The position numbers were made by a program, and so were the translations under genes. 64,000 nt of DNA from RPQJ01 sp963732375 (GTDB lineage: Bacteria > Pseudomonadota > Gammaproteobacteria > Steroidobacterales > Steroidobacteraceae): NCBI GenBank assembly GCA_963732375.1, contig CAVSZE010000001.1:124001-188000 (forward strand), written 5' to 3'. Positions 34,968-45,243 of the stretch are shown piece after piece. Numbering within the stretch: the stretch's first letter is position 1; the number at the start of each line of letters is the position of its first letter. The notes under the pieces were generated by a model. That model worked only from the letters and a program-made list of their open reading frames with translations, searched no databases and was not told where the DNA came from.

Positions 34968-36200
34968 TCAATCGCGCGCCAGCAGTACCTGCACGTCACC
35001 GAGCGCATGCTCCGCGAACCCCGCCTCGCAGTAGCAGAGGTAGAACTCCCACATCCGGGTGAACGTCTCGGGGTAGCCCATGGCGAATACCATCCCGAGG
35101 TTGGCGAGGAAGTTGCTGCGCCAGCGCGCCAGCGTCGTGGCGTAGTGCGGGCCGATGTCCTCCAGGTGAACAATGCGCAGGTCGCTCGACTCCGCCATTG
35201 CCTGGGCCAGCGCGCTCACCGCGGGGATGCAGCTGCCGGGGAAAATGTAACGCTTGATGAAGTCCACTTCGTCGCGCGCGCGCGCGTAGTTCCGGTCGGC
35301 GATCGTGATGGACTGCAGCAGCATCCGGCCGCCCGGCCGCAGGCGCGCGGCGCATTGACGGAAGAACTCGCCGAACTGCTGGTGGCCGATGGCCTCGATC
35401 ATCTCGATCGAGACCAGCCTCGTGTAGGTCCCACCGAGGTCCCGGTAATCCTCGAGAAGGACGGTGATCCGGTCCTCGAGGCCGGCGGCCCGGACCCGCT
35501 GCTGCGCAAGCTCGAACTGGCTGCGTGAAATCGTCGTGGTCGTGACGCGGCAGCCGTGGCGTTCGGCTGCATGCAGCGCGAAGCCGCCCCAGCCGGTGCC
35601 GATCTCGAGCACGTGGTCGTCCGGGCCGAGCGCAAGCTTGCGGCAGATTGAGTCGAGTTTCGCGGTGGACGCCTCGGCAAGCGTCATGTCCGGGCGCTCG
35701 AACAGCGCGCACGAATACATCATGGTTTCGTCGAGCATCAGGCGGAAGAACTCGTTGCCGAGGTCGTAGTGCGCCGAGATGTTGCGGCGGCTGCCGGCCC
35801 GTGTATTCCGGTGCAGCCAGTGTGCGGCGACACGCAGCGGTGCCGAGGCGCGCGCAAGGCCTGTCTCCATAGCGTCGAGCGCAGCGCGGTTGCGCAGCAT
35901 CAGGCGCATCAGCGCCGTGAGGTTGTCCGCGCGCCAGTGGCCGAGCATGTACGACTCGCCCGCGCCCACCGACCCGCCGAAAGCAATGTCGGCGTAGAAC
36001 GCCGGGTCGAGAACGGTAATCGTGGCCGATGGGCCGGTGCCTGCCACGCCGAAGATCCGGATTTCGCCACCCTCGCGTATGCGCAGGCAACCGTGGCGGA
36101 TTCCCGCGAGCTGTCCAAGCACGAGCCGGCGGGCGAGGGCCCCCAGCGGGCTCGAGCGTTGTTCGCGGCGGGACAGTTCGATCAGAGTCGTGTCGGTCAT
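34968..36200 (-). CDS. cfa: Cyclopropane-fatty-acyl-phospholipid synthase
   Basis: 410-residue S-adenosylmethionine-dependent methyltransferase of canonical Cfa type. It has the AHYDLGNEFFRLMLDETM motif (substrate-binding region), the SAM loop EIGTGWGGFA, the bicarbonate/active-site region with IEMIEAIGH, and the C-terminal WEFYLCYCEAGF. It methylenates unsaturated acyl chains of membrane phospholipids. It is the last gene of the seven-gene operon, with an ATGA overlap to DUF1365 upstream. The ribosome-binding site is GGAGAAAAA inside the preceding gene. Confidence 0.93.
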   Translation of the reverse strand: MTDTTLIELSRREQRSSPLGALARRLVLGQLAGIRHGCLRIREGGEIRIFGVAGTGPSATITVLDPAFYADIAFGGSVGAGESYMLGHWRADNLTALMRLMLRNRAALDAMETGLARASAPLRVAAHWLHRNTRAGSRRNISAHYDLGNEFFRLMLDETMMYSCALFERPDMTLAEASTAKLDSICRKLALGPDDHVLEIGTGWGGFALHAAERHGCRVTTTTISRSQFELAQQRVRAAGLEDRITVLLEDYRDLGGTYTRLVSIEMIEAIGHQQFGEFFRQCAARLRPGGRMLLQSITIADRNYARARDEVDFIKRYIFPGSCIPAVSALAQAMAESSDLRIVHLEDIGPHYATTLARWRSNFLANLGMVFAMGYPETFTRMWEFYLCYCEAGFAEHALGDVQVLLARD

Positions 36201-36967
36201 GTGGCTTTTTCTCCAGTCCGCGTGGCCGGATGGTCATGAAATGGGATGCGCTTCAGCCAGAGACGCAGTGCCTGCCAGTAGATCGCGCCGACCACCTGCA
36301 TCGTCGCGAATGGGTAGCCCGCGAGTGCGCCGGCGAGGTTCGTGCCCGTCATCTCCCGGCGCTCCAGCGAAAGCGCCGCGTCGAACAACGTGTCGCCCGC
36401 CTTGCGGTTGCGCATGTGCACGGCGAGTCGCTCACCCGGCATCGAGAATCGCCAGTCGTAGTCGAGGTCCATCGGCATGAACGGCGAGACGTGGAACGAC
36501 TTGCCGAAGCGGAAGCGAAGCGAGTTGCCCGATGCCTGTTCAGCATCGACCGGCAGAACGTAGGCGTGGCGCTCGTTCCACGGTGTGTTGGTGATCTCGG
36601 CGACGATCGCCTCGAGGTTCTCGCCGGGCGCGTCGTAGCAGTAATAGAAGCTTACCGGGTTGAAACAGTGGCCGAACGTTCGCAGGTGCGTGAGCAGGCG
36701 CACGGGCCCGGTGGGGCGCCGCCCTGTCTCGAGTTCGACCCGGTCACGCACGGCCTGGTCCAGCGGCATCGCTGCCTCGCCGAGGTAGTCCGAGCGCCGC
36801 AGCCATGCAACCGCAGGCCGCTTCGTGGACCATAGCCAGCGGCCACGGAACACCTGGTCGAGCTCCGCGAGGTCGAGCCACGCCATGCACATGCGGTACT
36901 CGAACGCATGCGGCACGGGCAGGTGCCGGTGATGGCTAAGCCGACCGGTATAGAGCGCGCTCTGCAT
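36197..36967 (-). CDS. DUF1365-family protein
   Basis: 256-residue protein of the DUF1365 family: ALYTGRLSHHRHLPVPHAFEYR at the start and the conserved FNPVSFYYCYD near the middle, with FHVSPFMPMD later. Members almost always accompany cyclopropane synthases and flavin amine oxidases in operons linked to light and singlet oxygen responses; a role in modified fatty acid synthesis is generally suspected. The ATG 36967 overlaps the end of the amine oxidase gene by 32 nt. Confidence 0.9.
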   Translation of the reverse strand: MQSALYTGRLSHHRHLPVPHAFEYRMCMAWLDLAELDQVFRGRWLWSTKRPAVAWLRRSDYLGEAAMPLDQAVRDRVELETGRRPTGPVRLLTHLRTFGHCFNPVSFYYCYDAPGENLEAIVAEITNTPWNERHAYVLPVDAEQASGNSLRFRFGKSFHVSPFMPMDLDYDWRFSMPGERLAVHMRNRKAGDTLFDAALSLERREMTGTNLAGALAGYPFATMQVVGAIYWQALRLWLKRIPFHDHPATRTGEKAT

Positions 36968-38203
36968 GGTCCTGCTCGAAGTGCGTGACGGCATCCAGCG
37001 CGCTCACGACCCCGTCTTCGTGGAAACCGTTGCGCCACCACGCCCCGCAGAAATAGGTGCGCTCCGGGCCGTTCAACTCGCGTTGCCTGGCCTGTGCGGC
37101 GACCGACGCCGGCGTGTAGAGCGGGTGCTGGTAGACGATGCGCTTGATGACGCACGCGGCGTCGATCTCGTCGCTGCGATTCAGCGTAACCAGGAACGGG
37201 GTCGGCGAGTCGAGTCGCTGCAGGCAGCTCATGTCGTAGGTCAGCGCTGCCGGTCCGCCGCCGCCCTGCGGCAGGTGGTAGTTCCACGCCGCCCAGGCGA
37301 GCCGTCGCCGCGGCATCAGGCGCGTATCGGTGTGCAGCACCGCCTCGTTGCGCTGGTAGGGGATTGCGCCCAGTACCTCGCGCTCGGGAGCAGTCGGGTC
37401 GGCCAGCATCTCGAGCGCCTGGTCACTGTGACAGGCGAGGAAGGCCGCGTCGTAGTGCGCCGCCTCGAGGCCGCGTGCCTTGACCACCACGCCGCCCGGC
37501 ACCCGCCGCACCGATTCCACCGGTGTGGCGAGTCGCACGCGATGCCGGAACGGTGCGGACAGCTTTTCCACGTAACGAGCCGAACCGCCGACGATGGTGC
37601 GCCAGGTGGGGCGGTCGCTCACGGTGAGCATCCCGTGGTTGTGCAGGAAGCGTACGAAGAACCGGGCCGGGAAGGCCAGCATCGACGCCGGATCGGTTGA
37701 CCAGATCGCCGCACCCATCGGCACGATGTAGTGCTCGATGAAAGCGCGCCCGTAGCGTCCGCGCTCCAGCAGTTCGCCAAGAGGCACTTCGCCACCGGGC
37801 TCGTCCAGCAGCGCCGGGGCCTCGCGGTTGAATCGCAGGATGTCGCGAATCATCCCGAGGAACCGCGGACGCACGAGGTTGCGCCTTTGTGCGAACAGTG
37901 AGTTCAGGTTGGTGCCGTTGTACTCCAGGCCGCTTGCCTCGTCCCGAACCGAGAAGCTCATGCTGCTCTGCTGGGAGGCGACTCCGAGTTCCGAGAGCAG
38001 CCGGATGAAATTCGGGTAGGTGCGGTCATTGAAAACGATGAACCCGGTATCCACCTGCCAGCTGCGGCCGGCCTGCTCGACGGTGTGCGTGTGCGTGTGG
38101 CCGCCGAGGTGGCTCGCCGCCTCGTAGAGCGTGATGTCGTGCCCGCGGTGCAGTCGGTGCGCGACGACGTTGCCGGCAATGCCACCGCCGATGATCGCGA
38201 CTT

Positions 38204-38207
<4 letters not shown>
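36936..38207 (-). CDS. FAD-dependent amine oxidase-family protein
   Basis: 423-residue flavoprotein. The FAD-binding motif is VAIIGGGIAGNVVAHRL, then the second adenine-binding strand LYEAASHLGGHTHT, followed by VDTGFIVFNDRTYPN, a segment typical of the amine-oxidase-like proteins paired with DUF1365 and Cfa. The substrate is probably a lipid rather than an amine (inference from context). It overlaps the desaturase stop by an ATGA and the DUF1365 start by 32 nt. Confidence 0.9.
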
Positions 38208-39147
<940 letters not shown>

Positions 39148-39151
<4 letters not shown>

Positions 39152-39702
39152 GGCGCGGGGTCTCCCGCGGTCGCTGCGGCCGTATTCCAGCGCTGGGGCA
39201 CCTTGCGCAGCAGCGAGACGTCATAGCCCTGGTCGGCGACGAACTTGACCAGGCGCTGGTAGTCGGCGTCGGTGATGTCCGGCGTGCGCGCCATGATCCA
39301 GACGTAGTCGCGGCTGGTGCGGGCGATCACGGTCTGGCTGTAGTCATCCGACAGGTAGGCGATCCGGTAGTCGGCCTTGATCGGCCATACGAACTGCATG
39401 CCCCAGACCGCGTTCGATTCGCGGTCCACGACGAAGCCGCGCGGCGTGTAGTGGCGGGGCTTGCCGTCGAACCCACCTTCCCGGAAGGTGAATGTGGTCT
39501 CAATCGATCCGTCGGGTGCGATGCGGTAGGACTCGACTGCGTTGTAGGCATCGCGCTCGATCCAGGTCGGGATGGACGCGATGACGTACCAGTCCCCCAT
39601 GAAGCGCTCGAGGTCGACCGCGCTCGCCTGGGCGAGCGGCGGCAGCGGTGTGCTCTGGCAGCCGGTGAGCAGCAGCGCGACGGTCGGTAGCAGCGCGCGC
39701 AT
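39148..39702 (-). CDS. Lipocalin lipoprotein (Blc-like)
   Basis: 184-residue outer-membrane-type lipoprotein with lipobox (LLLTGCQST). The lipocalin signature is LERFMGDWYVIASIPTW, followed by the barrel strands including ARTSRDYVWIMARTP. Bacterial lipocalins (Blc) bind fatty acids and lysophospholipids. Its start shares one base with the stop of the upstream methyltransferase (TGATG). Placed between lipid-modifying enzymes, it likely carries or buffers acyl products. Confidence 0.93.
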
Positions 39703-40817
39703 CAGCTGCGCCCGGGATCGTCGGGCGCGACGGCATCGCGGTGCCCGGACGCGGTGGCGGCGTGCGGCGAGCCTTCGGGGCGCTCGAACAGGTAGTGGCT
39801 GACCCACCATTCCTGGCCGTTGCGGTAGCCGAACATTTCCGCGCAGGCCATGAAGAAGATGCGCCAGCGCTGCAGCCAGACCTGGGCAGCCGACTCGCCG
39901 TAAGTCCGCGCCATGACGGTCAGCACCTCGGCCTTGCGGGCGTCCACGTTGGCAAGCCACGCATTGGCGGTCTTTTCGTAGTGCCTCCCGTCCCAGCGCC
40001 AGCGTCGAATGAAACGCAGGTCTTGCTGGAACCGCGGCGCAAGTTCGTCGCTGGGCATGATGCCGCCCGAGAAGAAGTGTCGGCTCATCCAGTCCGACGG
40101 ACCGCCATCGACGAACGCATACGGTGTCGAGCGATGGCAAAAGACGTGCATGAAGAAGCGCCCGCCGGGATTCAGCCAGTCGTGCACGCGGGTAAACAGC
40201 GCCGGCCAGTTGCGCATGTGTTCGAACATCTCCACCGATACGACGCGGTCGAAGCGCCGCCCGGTCGAGAAGTGGTTCATGTCGGCGGTGATTACCTGGA
40301 CGTTGCGGAGCCCACGTCGCTCGGCCTCGTCGAGGATCCAGGTGCGCTGCGAATGCGAGTTCGACACCGCGGTGATGCGGCTCCTTGGATAATTCGCCGC
40401 CATCCAGAGCGTGAGCGATCCCCAGCCGCATCCAAGTTCCAGGATCGACTGGCCGTCGACGAGTCCCGCGTGCTCACAGGTTGACGCAAGGGCAACGGCC
40501 TCAGCCTGCTCCAGGGTCTCCGCTCCCGCAGGCCACCAGGCGCTGCTGTACTTGCGATGCGGTCCGAGCGCCAGCGCAAAGAAATCTGCCGGAACCTCGT
40601 AGTGCTGCACGTTCGCCAGGTGCGGCACCGGTGCGATCTCGGACGCTTGCATCGCTCGCGCGAAGGCCTCGGTGGCCAGCGATGCGGTCTCGCAGTCGCC
40701 CGCGCTGATCTCGGCCAGGCGCTGCTCGCAAAGGCGACGAATACCTGCGCGGATGACGGTGTCGGGGACGAGTCCTTGCTCGACCCAGTTGATGGCGAAT
40801 CGCGTGGCCTGACTCAT
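39702..40817 (-). CDS. Cfa-like SAM-dependent methyltransferase, variant
   Basis: 371-residue class I methyltransferase with the cyclopropane-synthase layout but a divergent N-terminus and substrate motif: HYEVPADFFALALGPHRKYSSAWW in place of the canonical HYDxGNDFYRLFLD pattern. The SAM loop is ELGCGWGSLTLWMA, with SVEMFEHM further on. The variant motif suggests a different methylation product from that of the canonical paralogue at the operon end. It overlaps the MerR regulator's stop by an ATGA. Confidence 0.9.
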   Translation of the reverse strand: MSQATRFAINWVEQGLVPDTVIRAGIRRLCEQRLAEISAGDCETASLATEAFARAMQASEIAPVPHLANVQHYEVPADFFALALGPHRKYSSAWWPAGAETLEQAEAVALASTCEHAGLVDGQSILELGCGWGSLTLWMAANYPRSRITAVSNSHSQRTWILDEAERRGLRNVQVITADMNHFSTGRRFDRVVSVEMFEHMRNWPALFTRVHDWLNPGGRFFMHVFCHRSTPYAFVDGGPSDWMSRHFFSGGIMPSDELAPRFQQDLRFIRRWRWDGRHYEKTANAWLANVDARKAEVLTVMARTYGESAAQVWLQRWRIFFMACAEMFGYRNGQEWWVSHYLFERPEGSPHAATASGHRDAVAPDDPGRS

Positions 40818-41728
40818 GGACGTGGCTTCCCGGGTGAGAGTGCAGCAGTAATCAGGCGAACGCCGTCCTCCGGCGTCGAGCCCAGGGAGGTGGCGCCGGC
40901 GGCGGTGATCGCGGCGCGATTTCGCAGCGCAGCGCCGCCACCGACGAACACCGGAACGTTGGCCTTGCGCACCAGCCGCGGCAGCGCACGTTCCAGCAGG
41001 CCCTCGGGCGGATCCACCGACAAGGAAAGCACCACGGCGTCGCAGCCGGAACGCTGGAGCGCGACTGCGACGTCGTCGAGCGGCGTGTCCGCGCCGAGCA
41101 CGACAGTACGCAGGCCCGCGTCCTGGGCCTCCAGCGCAAACAGCAGCAGGCCGATCTCGTGCTGCTCGCCGGGCGCGCAGGCGGCAAGGATCCTCGGGCC
41201 GGTTGCGTATCGCATGCGGTGCTGCAGTCGCGCGCCGAGCTTGCTGCGCAGGTAGGTCGAGAAAAAGTGCTCCTCCGCGATCGCACCGGGGAGGTCCTGC
41301 CAGCGCTCGCCCAGGCGAGTGAGCAGCGGAAGGGTCATCTGCCGGGTGACGGCGTCCACGGAGTGCACGGACAGCGCGCCGTCGTAGATGCGGTCGAGTT
41401 CCGGTTCGTCGAAGCGCGCGATGGCGGCGGCCATGGCTTCGACATAGTGCTGCCAGGGTCCGTCACCAGCCGACGTACCGGTTTGCGCGGCGGACTCGGC
41501 TTCGATCACCTCGCTGACCCGGCTGATCGGCACGCCGCGTTCCATCAGCGCCAGGACACGACGGATCAGTTCGACGTGCTGGTGCGTGTACAGGCGATGT
41601 CCCTTGGGGGAGCGCAGGGGCCGGATGAGCCCGTAGCGCCGTTCCCATGCGCGCAGCGTGATGGCGTTGACGCCAGTCAGCGCGGAGATCCTGCGGATCG
41701 GGAGCTTTTCGCCTCCGGTGGTTGGCAT
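40814..41728 (-). CDS. CarH/LitR-type MerR regulator with B12-binding domain (putative photoreceptor)
   Basis: 304-residue transcription factor. The MerR helix-turn-helix spans 10-75 (RAWERRYGLIRPLRSPKGHR). A helical B12-binding region carries Trp143 with nine residues to Glu153-His154, the W-x9-EH motif of CarH-type sensors. The cobalamin-binding Rossmann domain carries E188-x-H190-x-x-G, in which the His is the lower axial ligand, and GADTPLDDV. In CarH proteins adenosylcobalamin is photolysed by light, dissolving the DNA-bound tetramer. The ATG 41728 precedes the HTH. It heads the lipid operon and is presumably autoregulated. Confidence 0.92.
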   Translation of the reverse strand: MPTTGGEKLPIRRISALTGVNAITLRAWERRYGLIRPLRSPKGHRLYTHQHVELIRRVLALMERGVPISRVSEVIEAESAAQTGTSAGDGPWQHYVEAMAAAIARFDEPELDRIYDGALSVHSVDAVTRQMTLPLLTRLGERWQDLPGAIAEEHFFSTYLRSKLGARLQHRMRYATGPRILAACAPGEQHEIGLLLFALEAQDAGLRTVVLGADTPLDDVAVALQRSGCDAVVLSLSVDPPEGLLERALPRLVRKANVPVFVGGGAALRNRAAITAAGATSLGSTPEDGVRLITAALSPGKPRP

Positions 41729-41807
41729 GGGATGTGCCTGTAAGTCCGTAAAAGTGATGCAAAAATTATACGAATGACCTTTAATAGTCAAATAAAGGCA
41801 TAAATAA

Positions 41808-41826
41808 TTGTACACGATATGTACAA
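41808..41826. promoter_or_regulatory. Inverted repeat, putative CarH/LitR operator
   Basis: TTGTACACGATATGTACAA is a perfect inverted repeat with 7-bp arms and a 5-bp spacer. It sits in the only strongly AT-rich stretch of the region, 80 nt upstream of the MerR start and about 115 nt from the divergent NnrU start. An outer pair, TAAAGGCA (41793) and TGCCTTTA (41829), nearly brackets it. The arms contain TGTACA, the sort of half-site seen for MerR/LitR regulators. Confidence 0.65.
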
Positions 41827-41941
41827 AGTGCCTTTACTCCCGTGCCAGGGCGCCGCTCGCGATCCCGCGTCCCGGGATCGTCGGGCCGCTCGCCATCAAC
41901 CCGGCTAGACTCCCCGAATCTTCCATGTGGAGCGCGCACTG

Positions 41942-42514
41942 ATGACCCAGCTCGTCCTCGGACTGGTGATGTTTCTCGGTATTCACTCGATTTCAATCTT
42001 TGCGCCGGGCTGGCGCGACTCCATGGTCACCCGGCTCGGGGAACTCAACTGGAAGCGGCTGTATTCGGTCGCCTCGTTGCTCGCGTTCGTGCTGCTGGTG
42101 CACGGCTGCAACGTGGCACGCCAGGAGCCAGTGGTGCTCTACCAGCCGCCGACCTGGACGCGTCACCTGGCGATGCTGCTGATGCTGCCGGTGTTTCCGC
42201 TGCTGCTTTCGGCCTATCTGCCGGGGCGTATCAAGACAGCGGTGAAACATCCGATGCTCACCGCGACAAAGACATGGGCACTCGCCCACCTGCTGGCGAA
42301 CGGGATGCTGGGGGATGTGCTGCTGTTCGGCGGAATACTGGCCTGGGCGGTGCTTGATCGCATCTCCGTGGGCAAGCGCCCCGTCCGCGAGCTCCGGGCT
42401 GCGCCGGCCGGCAAGTTCAACGACTTGATAGCGGTCGTCGGTGGCCTGCTGATCTACGGCCTGTTCGTCGGCTGGGCCCACAGGCACCTGATCGGCGTCC
42501 CGCTGATGCCCTGA
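41942..42514 (+). CDS. NnrU-family membrane protein
   Basis: 190-residue integral membrane protein with five to six hydrophobic spans: initial LVLGLVMFLGIHSISIFAPGWR (the conserved beginning of NnrU), KRLYSVASLLAFVLLVHG, and a His-containing LAHLLANGMLGDVLLFGG. NnrU proteins are linked to nitric-oxide/nitrite reduction or haem-related functions and relate to isoprenoid-type enzymes, but their role is not settled. The ATG 41942 has a GGAGCG ribosome-binding site. It is divergent from the light operon and shares its promoter region. Confidence 0.87.
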   Translation: MTQLVLGLVMFLGIHSISIFAPGWRDSMVTRLGELNWKRLYSVASLLAFVLLVHGCNVARQEPVVLYQPPTWTRHLAMLLMLPVFPLLLSAYLPGRIKTAVKHPMLTATKTWALAHLLANGMLGDVLLFGGILAWAVLDRISVGKRPVRELRAAPAGKFNDLIAVVGGLLIYGLFVGWAHRHLIGVPLMP

Positions 42515-42608
42515 CGGAGGCGGTTACACCGAGGCTGCGGTCGAGACCGGGGCCGACAGGCGGCGGGCGAACTTGATCCGGCCCCCGGCATGTCTCGGTT
42601 ATTACGTA

Positions 42609-42627
42609 AATACGAATCATTTGTATT
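42609..42627 (+). promoter_or_regulatory. Fur-box-like palindrome upstream of bfd
   Basis: AATACGAATCATTTGTATT is a 19-bp imperfect palindrome of the Fur type, 43 nt upstream of the bfd start codon in otherwise GC-rich DNA. It fits iron-regulated transcription of bfd-bfr. Confidence 0.7.
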
Positions 42628-42669
42628 TGGAAGCGAACCTCGCTAGAGTTACTCCCGAGGTTTCGCACC

Positions 42670-42864
42670 ATGTATGTCTGCCTCTGCCACGGTATCTCGG
42701 AGAATCGGCTCGAACAGGCGATCCGCGAGGGCGCGCGTTCGTTCGAGCAGCTCCAGTCGTGCACAGGCGTCGCCACCTGCTGCGGCGCCTGCGAGCCCTG
42801 CGCCCGGGAAATGCTCGCCGAGCAGACGCTTGCATCGAGCACGTCGGCGCTTCAGGCTTCCTGA
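42670..42864 (+). CDS. bfd: Bacterioferritin-associated ferredoxin
   Basis: 64-residue [2Fe-2S] ferredoxin. Starting MYVCLCHGISE, it has the two N-terminal Cys (CLC) and the second pair in TCCGACEPCAREML, the Bfd/NirB-type Cys arrangement C-x-C ... C-x2-C. It delivers electrons to bacterioferritin haem to mobilise stored iron. It precedes bfr by 50 nt on the same strand and follows a Fur-like box. The length matches the family. Confidence 0.93.
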   Translation: MYVCLCHGISENRLEQAIREGARSFEQLQSCTGVATCCGACEPCAREMLAEQTLASSTSALQAS

Positions 42865-42914
42865 CCAGCGGGGGCCACCGGCCCTTTCACCAACGTAACT
42901 GGGAGTGCATCGCC

Positions 42915-43382
42915 ATGAAGGGCGACGTCAAAGTCATCGCGCACCTGAACAAGATCCTCAAGAACGAGCTGACGGCGATCAACCAGTACTTCCTGCATTC
43001 GCGGATGCTGAAGAACTGGGGGTTCACGCGGATCGGCGAGCACACACGGAAGGAATCAATCGACGAGATGAAGCACGCCGATGCGCTGATCGAGCGGATC
43101 CTGTTCCTCGAGGGGCTTCCGAACCTGCAGGGACTCGGCAAGCTGATGATCGGTGAGGACGTGAAAGAGGTACTCGAGTGTGACCTCAAGCTGGAGCACA
43201 TCGCGCACCCGGACCTGAAGGACGCCATCGTCCATTGCGAGTCGGTCGGCGATTTCGTGAGTCGTGAACTGCTCGAGGACATCCTCGGTTCCGAGGAGGA
43301 GCACATCGACTTCCTCGAGACCCAGCTCGAGCTGGTCGGCCGGGTTGGCTTGCAGAACTACTGCCAGTCGCAGATGGGCTGA
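42915..43382 (+). CDS. bfr: Bacterioferritin
   Basis: 155-residue four-helix ferritin-like protein with very high family similarity: KNELTAINQYFLHSRM (ferroxidase Glu), ESIDEMKHADALIERI (bridging Glu, His and the haem-ligand Met), VSRELLEDILGSEEEHIDFLE (the distal Glu pair and His), and the C-terminal helix LQNYCQSQMG. It stores iron as a 24-mer with haem. The start ATG was chosen at the family N-terminus; an upstream in-frame extension overlaps bfd and is not ferritin-like. Confidence 0.97.
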   Translation: MKGDVKVIAHLNKILKNELTAINQYFLHSRMLKNWGFTRIGEHTRKESIDEMKHADALIERILFLEGLPNLQGLGKLMIGEDVKEVLECDLKLEHIAHPDLKDAIVHCESVGDFVSRELLEDILGSEEEHIDFLETQLELVGRVGLQNYCQSQMG

Positions 43383-43404
43383 GACGGCGCGGGGAGGACC
43401 CGCT

Positions 43405-45162
43405 TTACCTGGTGTCCGCCTCGAACAGGCCCTCGAGCTGCGTGGCCGATTCCTTCGTGGTCGCCATGAATTTCGTCTCGTCATCGTGCACTGCGGCCTG
43501 CGCAAGCAGGGTGGCTTCGTCGTGCTCCCGGAACCGTCGGGCCTGTGATGCCGCAGCGTCGCGTGTGGTGCCGAGCGCGACGAGGACGGCCTCAGCCACT
43601 TCCAGGCTCGAGGCGAATGTTTCGCGCCAGATCCCGTTGACTCCGGCATCCATCAACCGGAATACGTGCTGCCGATTCCGCGCGCGGGCCAGTACCCGGA
43701 GGTTCGGGAAGTGCCGAAGGGCAACCTCCGCGGTGCGCACCGACGCCTCGACTTCGTCGATGGCGATCACCAGCACCGAAGCTTGTCCGGCGCCGGCGGC
43801 GCGCAGCATTTCAAGCCTCGACGCATCGCCGTAGTAGAGCCGGTTGCCGAAGCGCCGCACGAAATCCACCTGCGCCTGGCTGATCTCGAGCGCAGTGAAC
43901 CGGATACGCCGTGCCCGGAGTACCCGGGCGACAATCTGGCCAAAGCGCCCAAAACCCGCGATCAGCACACGCGGCTCCTCGGACTCGATCGTATCGAAAG
44001 GAGCGCGCGTTGAGGCCGGCTTCAGGCGCCGCGCCAGCATGTCGGCTGCTGCGATCAGCAGCGGCGACGCGACCATCGACAGCGTGACGACGATGATCAG
44101 CAGGTCCGCGTCTGCGCGCGGAACGAGTCTGCCCGACGCTGCCAGCGCCAGCAGCACGAACGCAAATTCGCCGCCACCCGCCAGCGCGATGCCGAGCCGC
44201 CATGCAGTCGCACCGTCCTGGCGCGCGAGCCGGGCTGCGATCCAGACCGCGAGCATCTTGATCGCCATGTAGCCGAGCGTCAGCGCCAGCACCTTGAGCG
44301 GGGACTCGATCAGCACCCCGACGTTGGCGGACATGCCGACCGCCATGAAGAACAGGCCGAGCAGCAGGCCCTTGAACGGCTCGATGTCCGCCTCGAGTTC
44401 GTGGCGATACTCGCTGTCGGCCAGCAGCACGCCCGCGATGAACGCACCAAGCGCCATCGACAGGCCAACCGACTCGAATAGCAGCGCCGTGCCGACGACC
44501 AGCAGCAGCGCGGCGGCCGTGAAGGCTTCCTGTGCGCCGGTGCCTGCGATGATGCGCAGTGCCGGACGCAGCACGTAGCGGCCGATTGCCACCACGACCC
44601 CTGCGGCCACGATCGGCAACACGATCGCTTTCCAGTCGAGCGACATGGAACTAGAGCCCCCGACCAGGGGCAGCACGACCAGCGCCGGCATGATGGCGAG
44701 GTCCTGGAATAGCAGCGTCGCAAACGCGGCGCGGCCGTGCCGGGTGGTCAGCTCGCCACGCTCGGCCAGCACCTGCAGGATCAGCGCCGTCGAAGACAGC
44801 GAAAGCGCAAATGCGATCACCAGCGCAGCCGGCCACGGCATCCCGAGCGCCCTGGCAGCAGCTGCGAGCACCGCAGTCGTGACAGCGACCTGCAGGCCGC
44901 CTCCGCCAAAGATCGCGCGTCGCATCACGCGCAGCCGCGATGGCTGAAGCTCGAGTCCGATCACGAAAAGCAGCAGCACGACGCCGAACTCCGCGAAGTG
45001 CAGGATGCTCTCCACGTCCTCGAAGAGTCCCAGTCCCCAGGGGCCGATCACCACGCCGGCCGCCAGGTAGCCAAGCACAGCGCTGAGTTTGAATCGCCGG
45101 AACAAAGGCACGGCGACGACCGTCGCGGCGAGGAGTACGGCGATCTGCCCGGTGAGTGTCAT
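43405..45162 (-). CDS. CPA2-family K+/H+ antiporter, KefB/KefC-like
   Basis: 585-residue inner-membrane antiporter. About twelve hydrophobic spans start at TGQIAVLLAATVVAVPLFRR, with LSAVLGYLAAGVVIGPWGLG and LLLFVIGLEL. A cytosolic RCK/TrkA-N domain follows (VLIAGFGRFGQIVARVLRA) with a Cfa-type nucleotide motif. This is the architecture of glutathione-gated KefB/KefC, expelling potassium in exchange for protons under electrophile stress. The C-terminal regulatory region is shorter than in E. coli KefC, so glutathione gating is uncertain. No KefF/KefG ancillary oxidoreductase gene is adjacent. Confidence 0.9.
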   Translation of the reverse strand: MTLTGQIAVLLAATVVAVPLFRRFKLSAVLGYLAAGVVIGPWGLGLFEDVESILHFAEFGVVLLLFVIGLELQPSRLRVMRRAIFGGGGLQVAVTTAVLAAAARALGMPWPAALVIAFALSLSSTALILQVLAERGELTTRHGRAAFATLLFQDLAIMPALVVLPLVGGSSSMSLDWKAIVLPIVAAGVVVAIGRYVLRPALRIIAGTGAQEAFTAAALLLVVGTALLFESVGLSMALGAFIAGVLLADSEYRHELEADIEPFKGLLLGLFFMAVGMSANVGVLIESPLKVLALTLGYMAIKMLAVWIAARLARQDGATAWRLGIALAGGGEFAFVLLALAASGRLVPRADADLLIIVVTLSMVASPLLIAAADMLARRLKPASTRAPFDTIESEEPRVLIAGFGRFGQIVARVLRARRIRFTALEISQAQVDFVRRFGNRLYYGDASRLEMLRAAGAGQASVLVIAIDEVEASVRTAEVALRHFPNLRVLARARNRQHVFRLMDAGVNGIWRETFASSLEVAEAVLVALGTTRDAAASQARRFREHDEATLLAQAAVHDDETKFMATTKESATQLEGLFEADTR

Positions 45163-45243
45163 GGACGCTCCGTCTGTGCGCGCAGAGGCGCAACGATGGG
45201 CCAGTTGGCGGGCTGGGACAACGGCCGCTCTACCTGCCGAGGG

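Noticed and set aside
41774..41790. TGAC ... GTCA short inverted repeat beside the light-operon operator
   Set aside because: Four-base arms only; not distinguishable from chance in AT-rich DNA.
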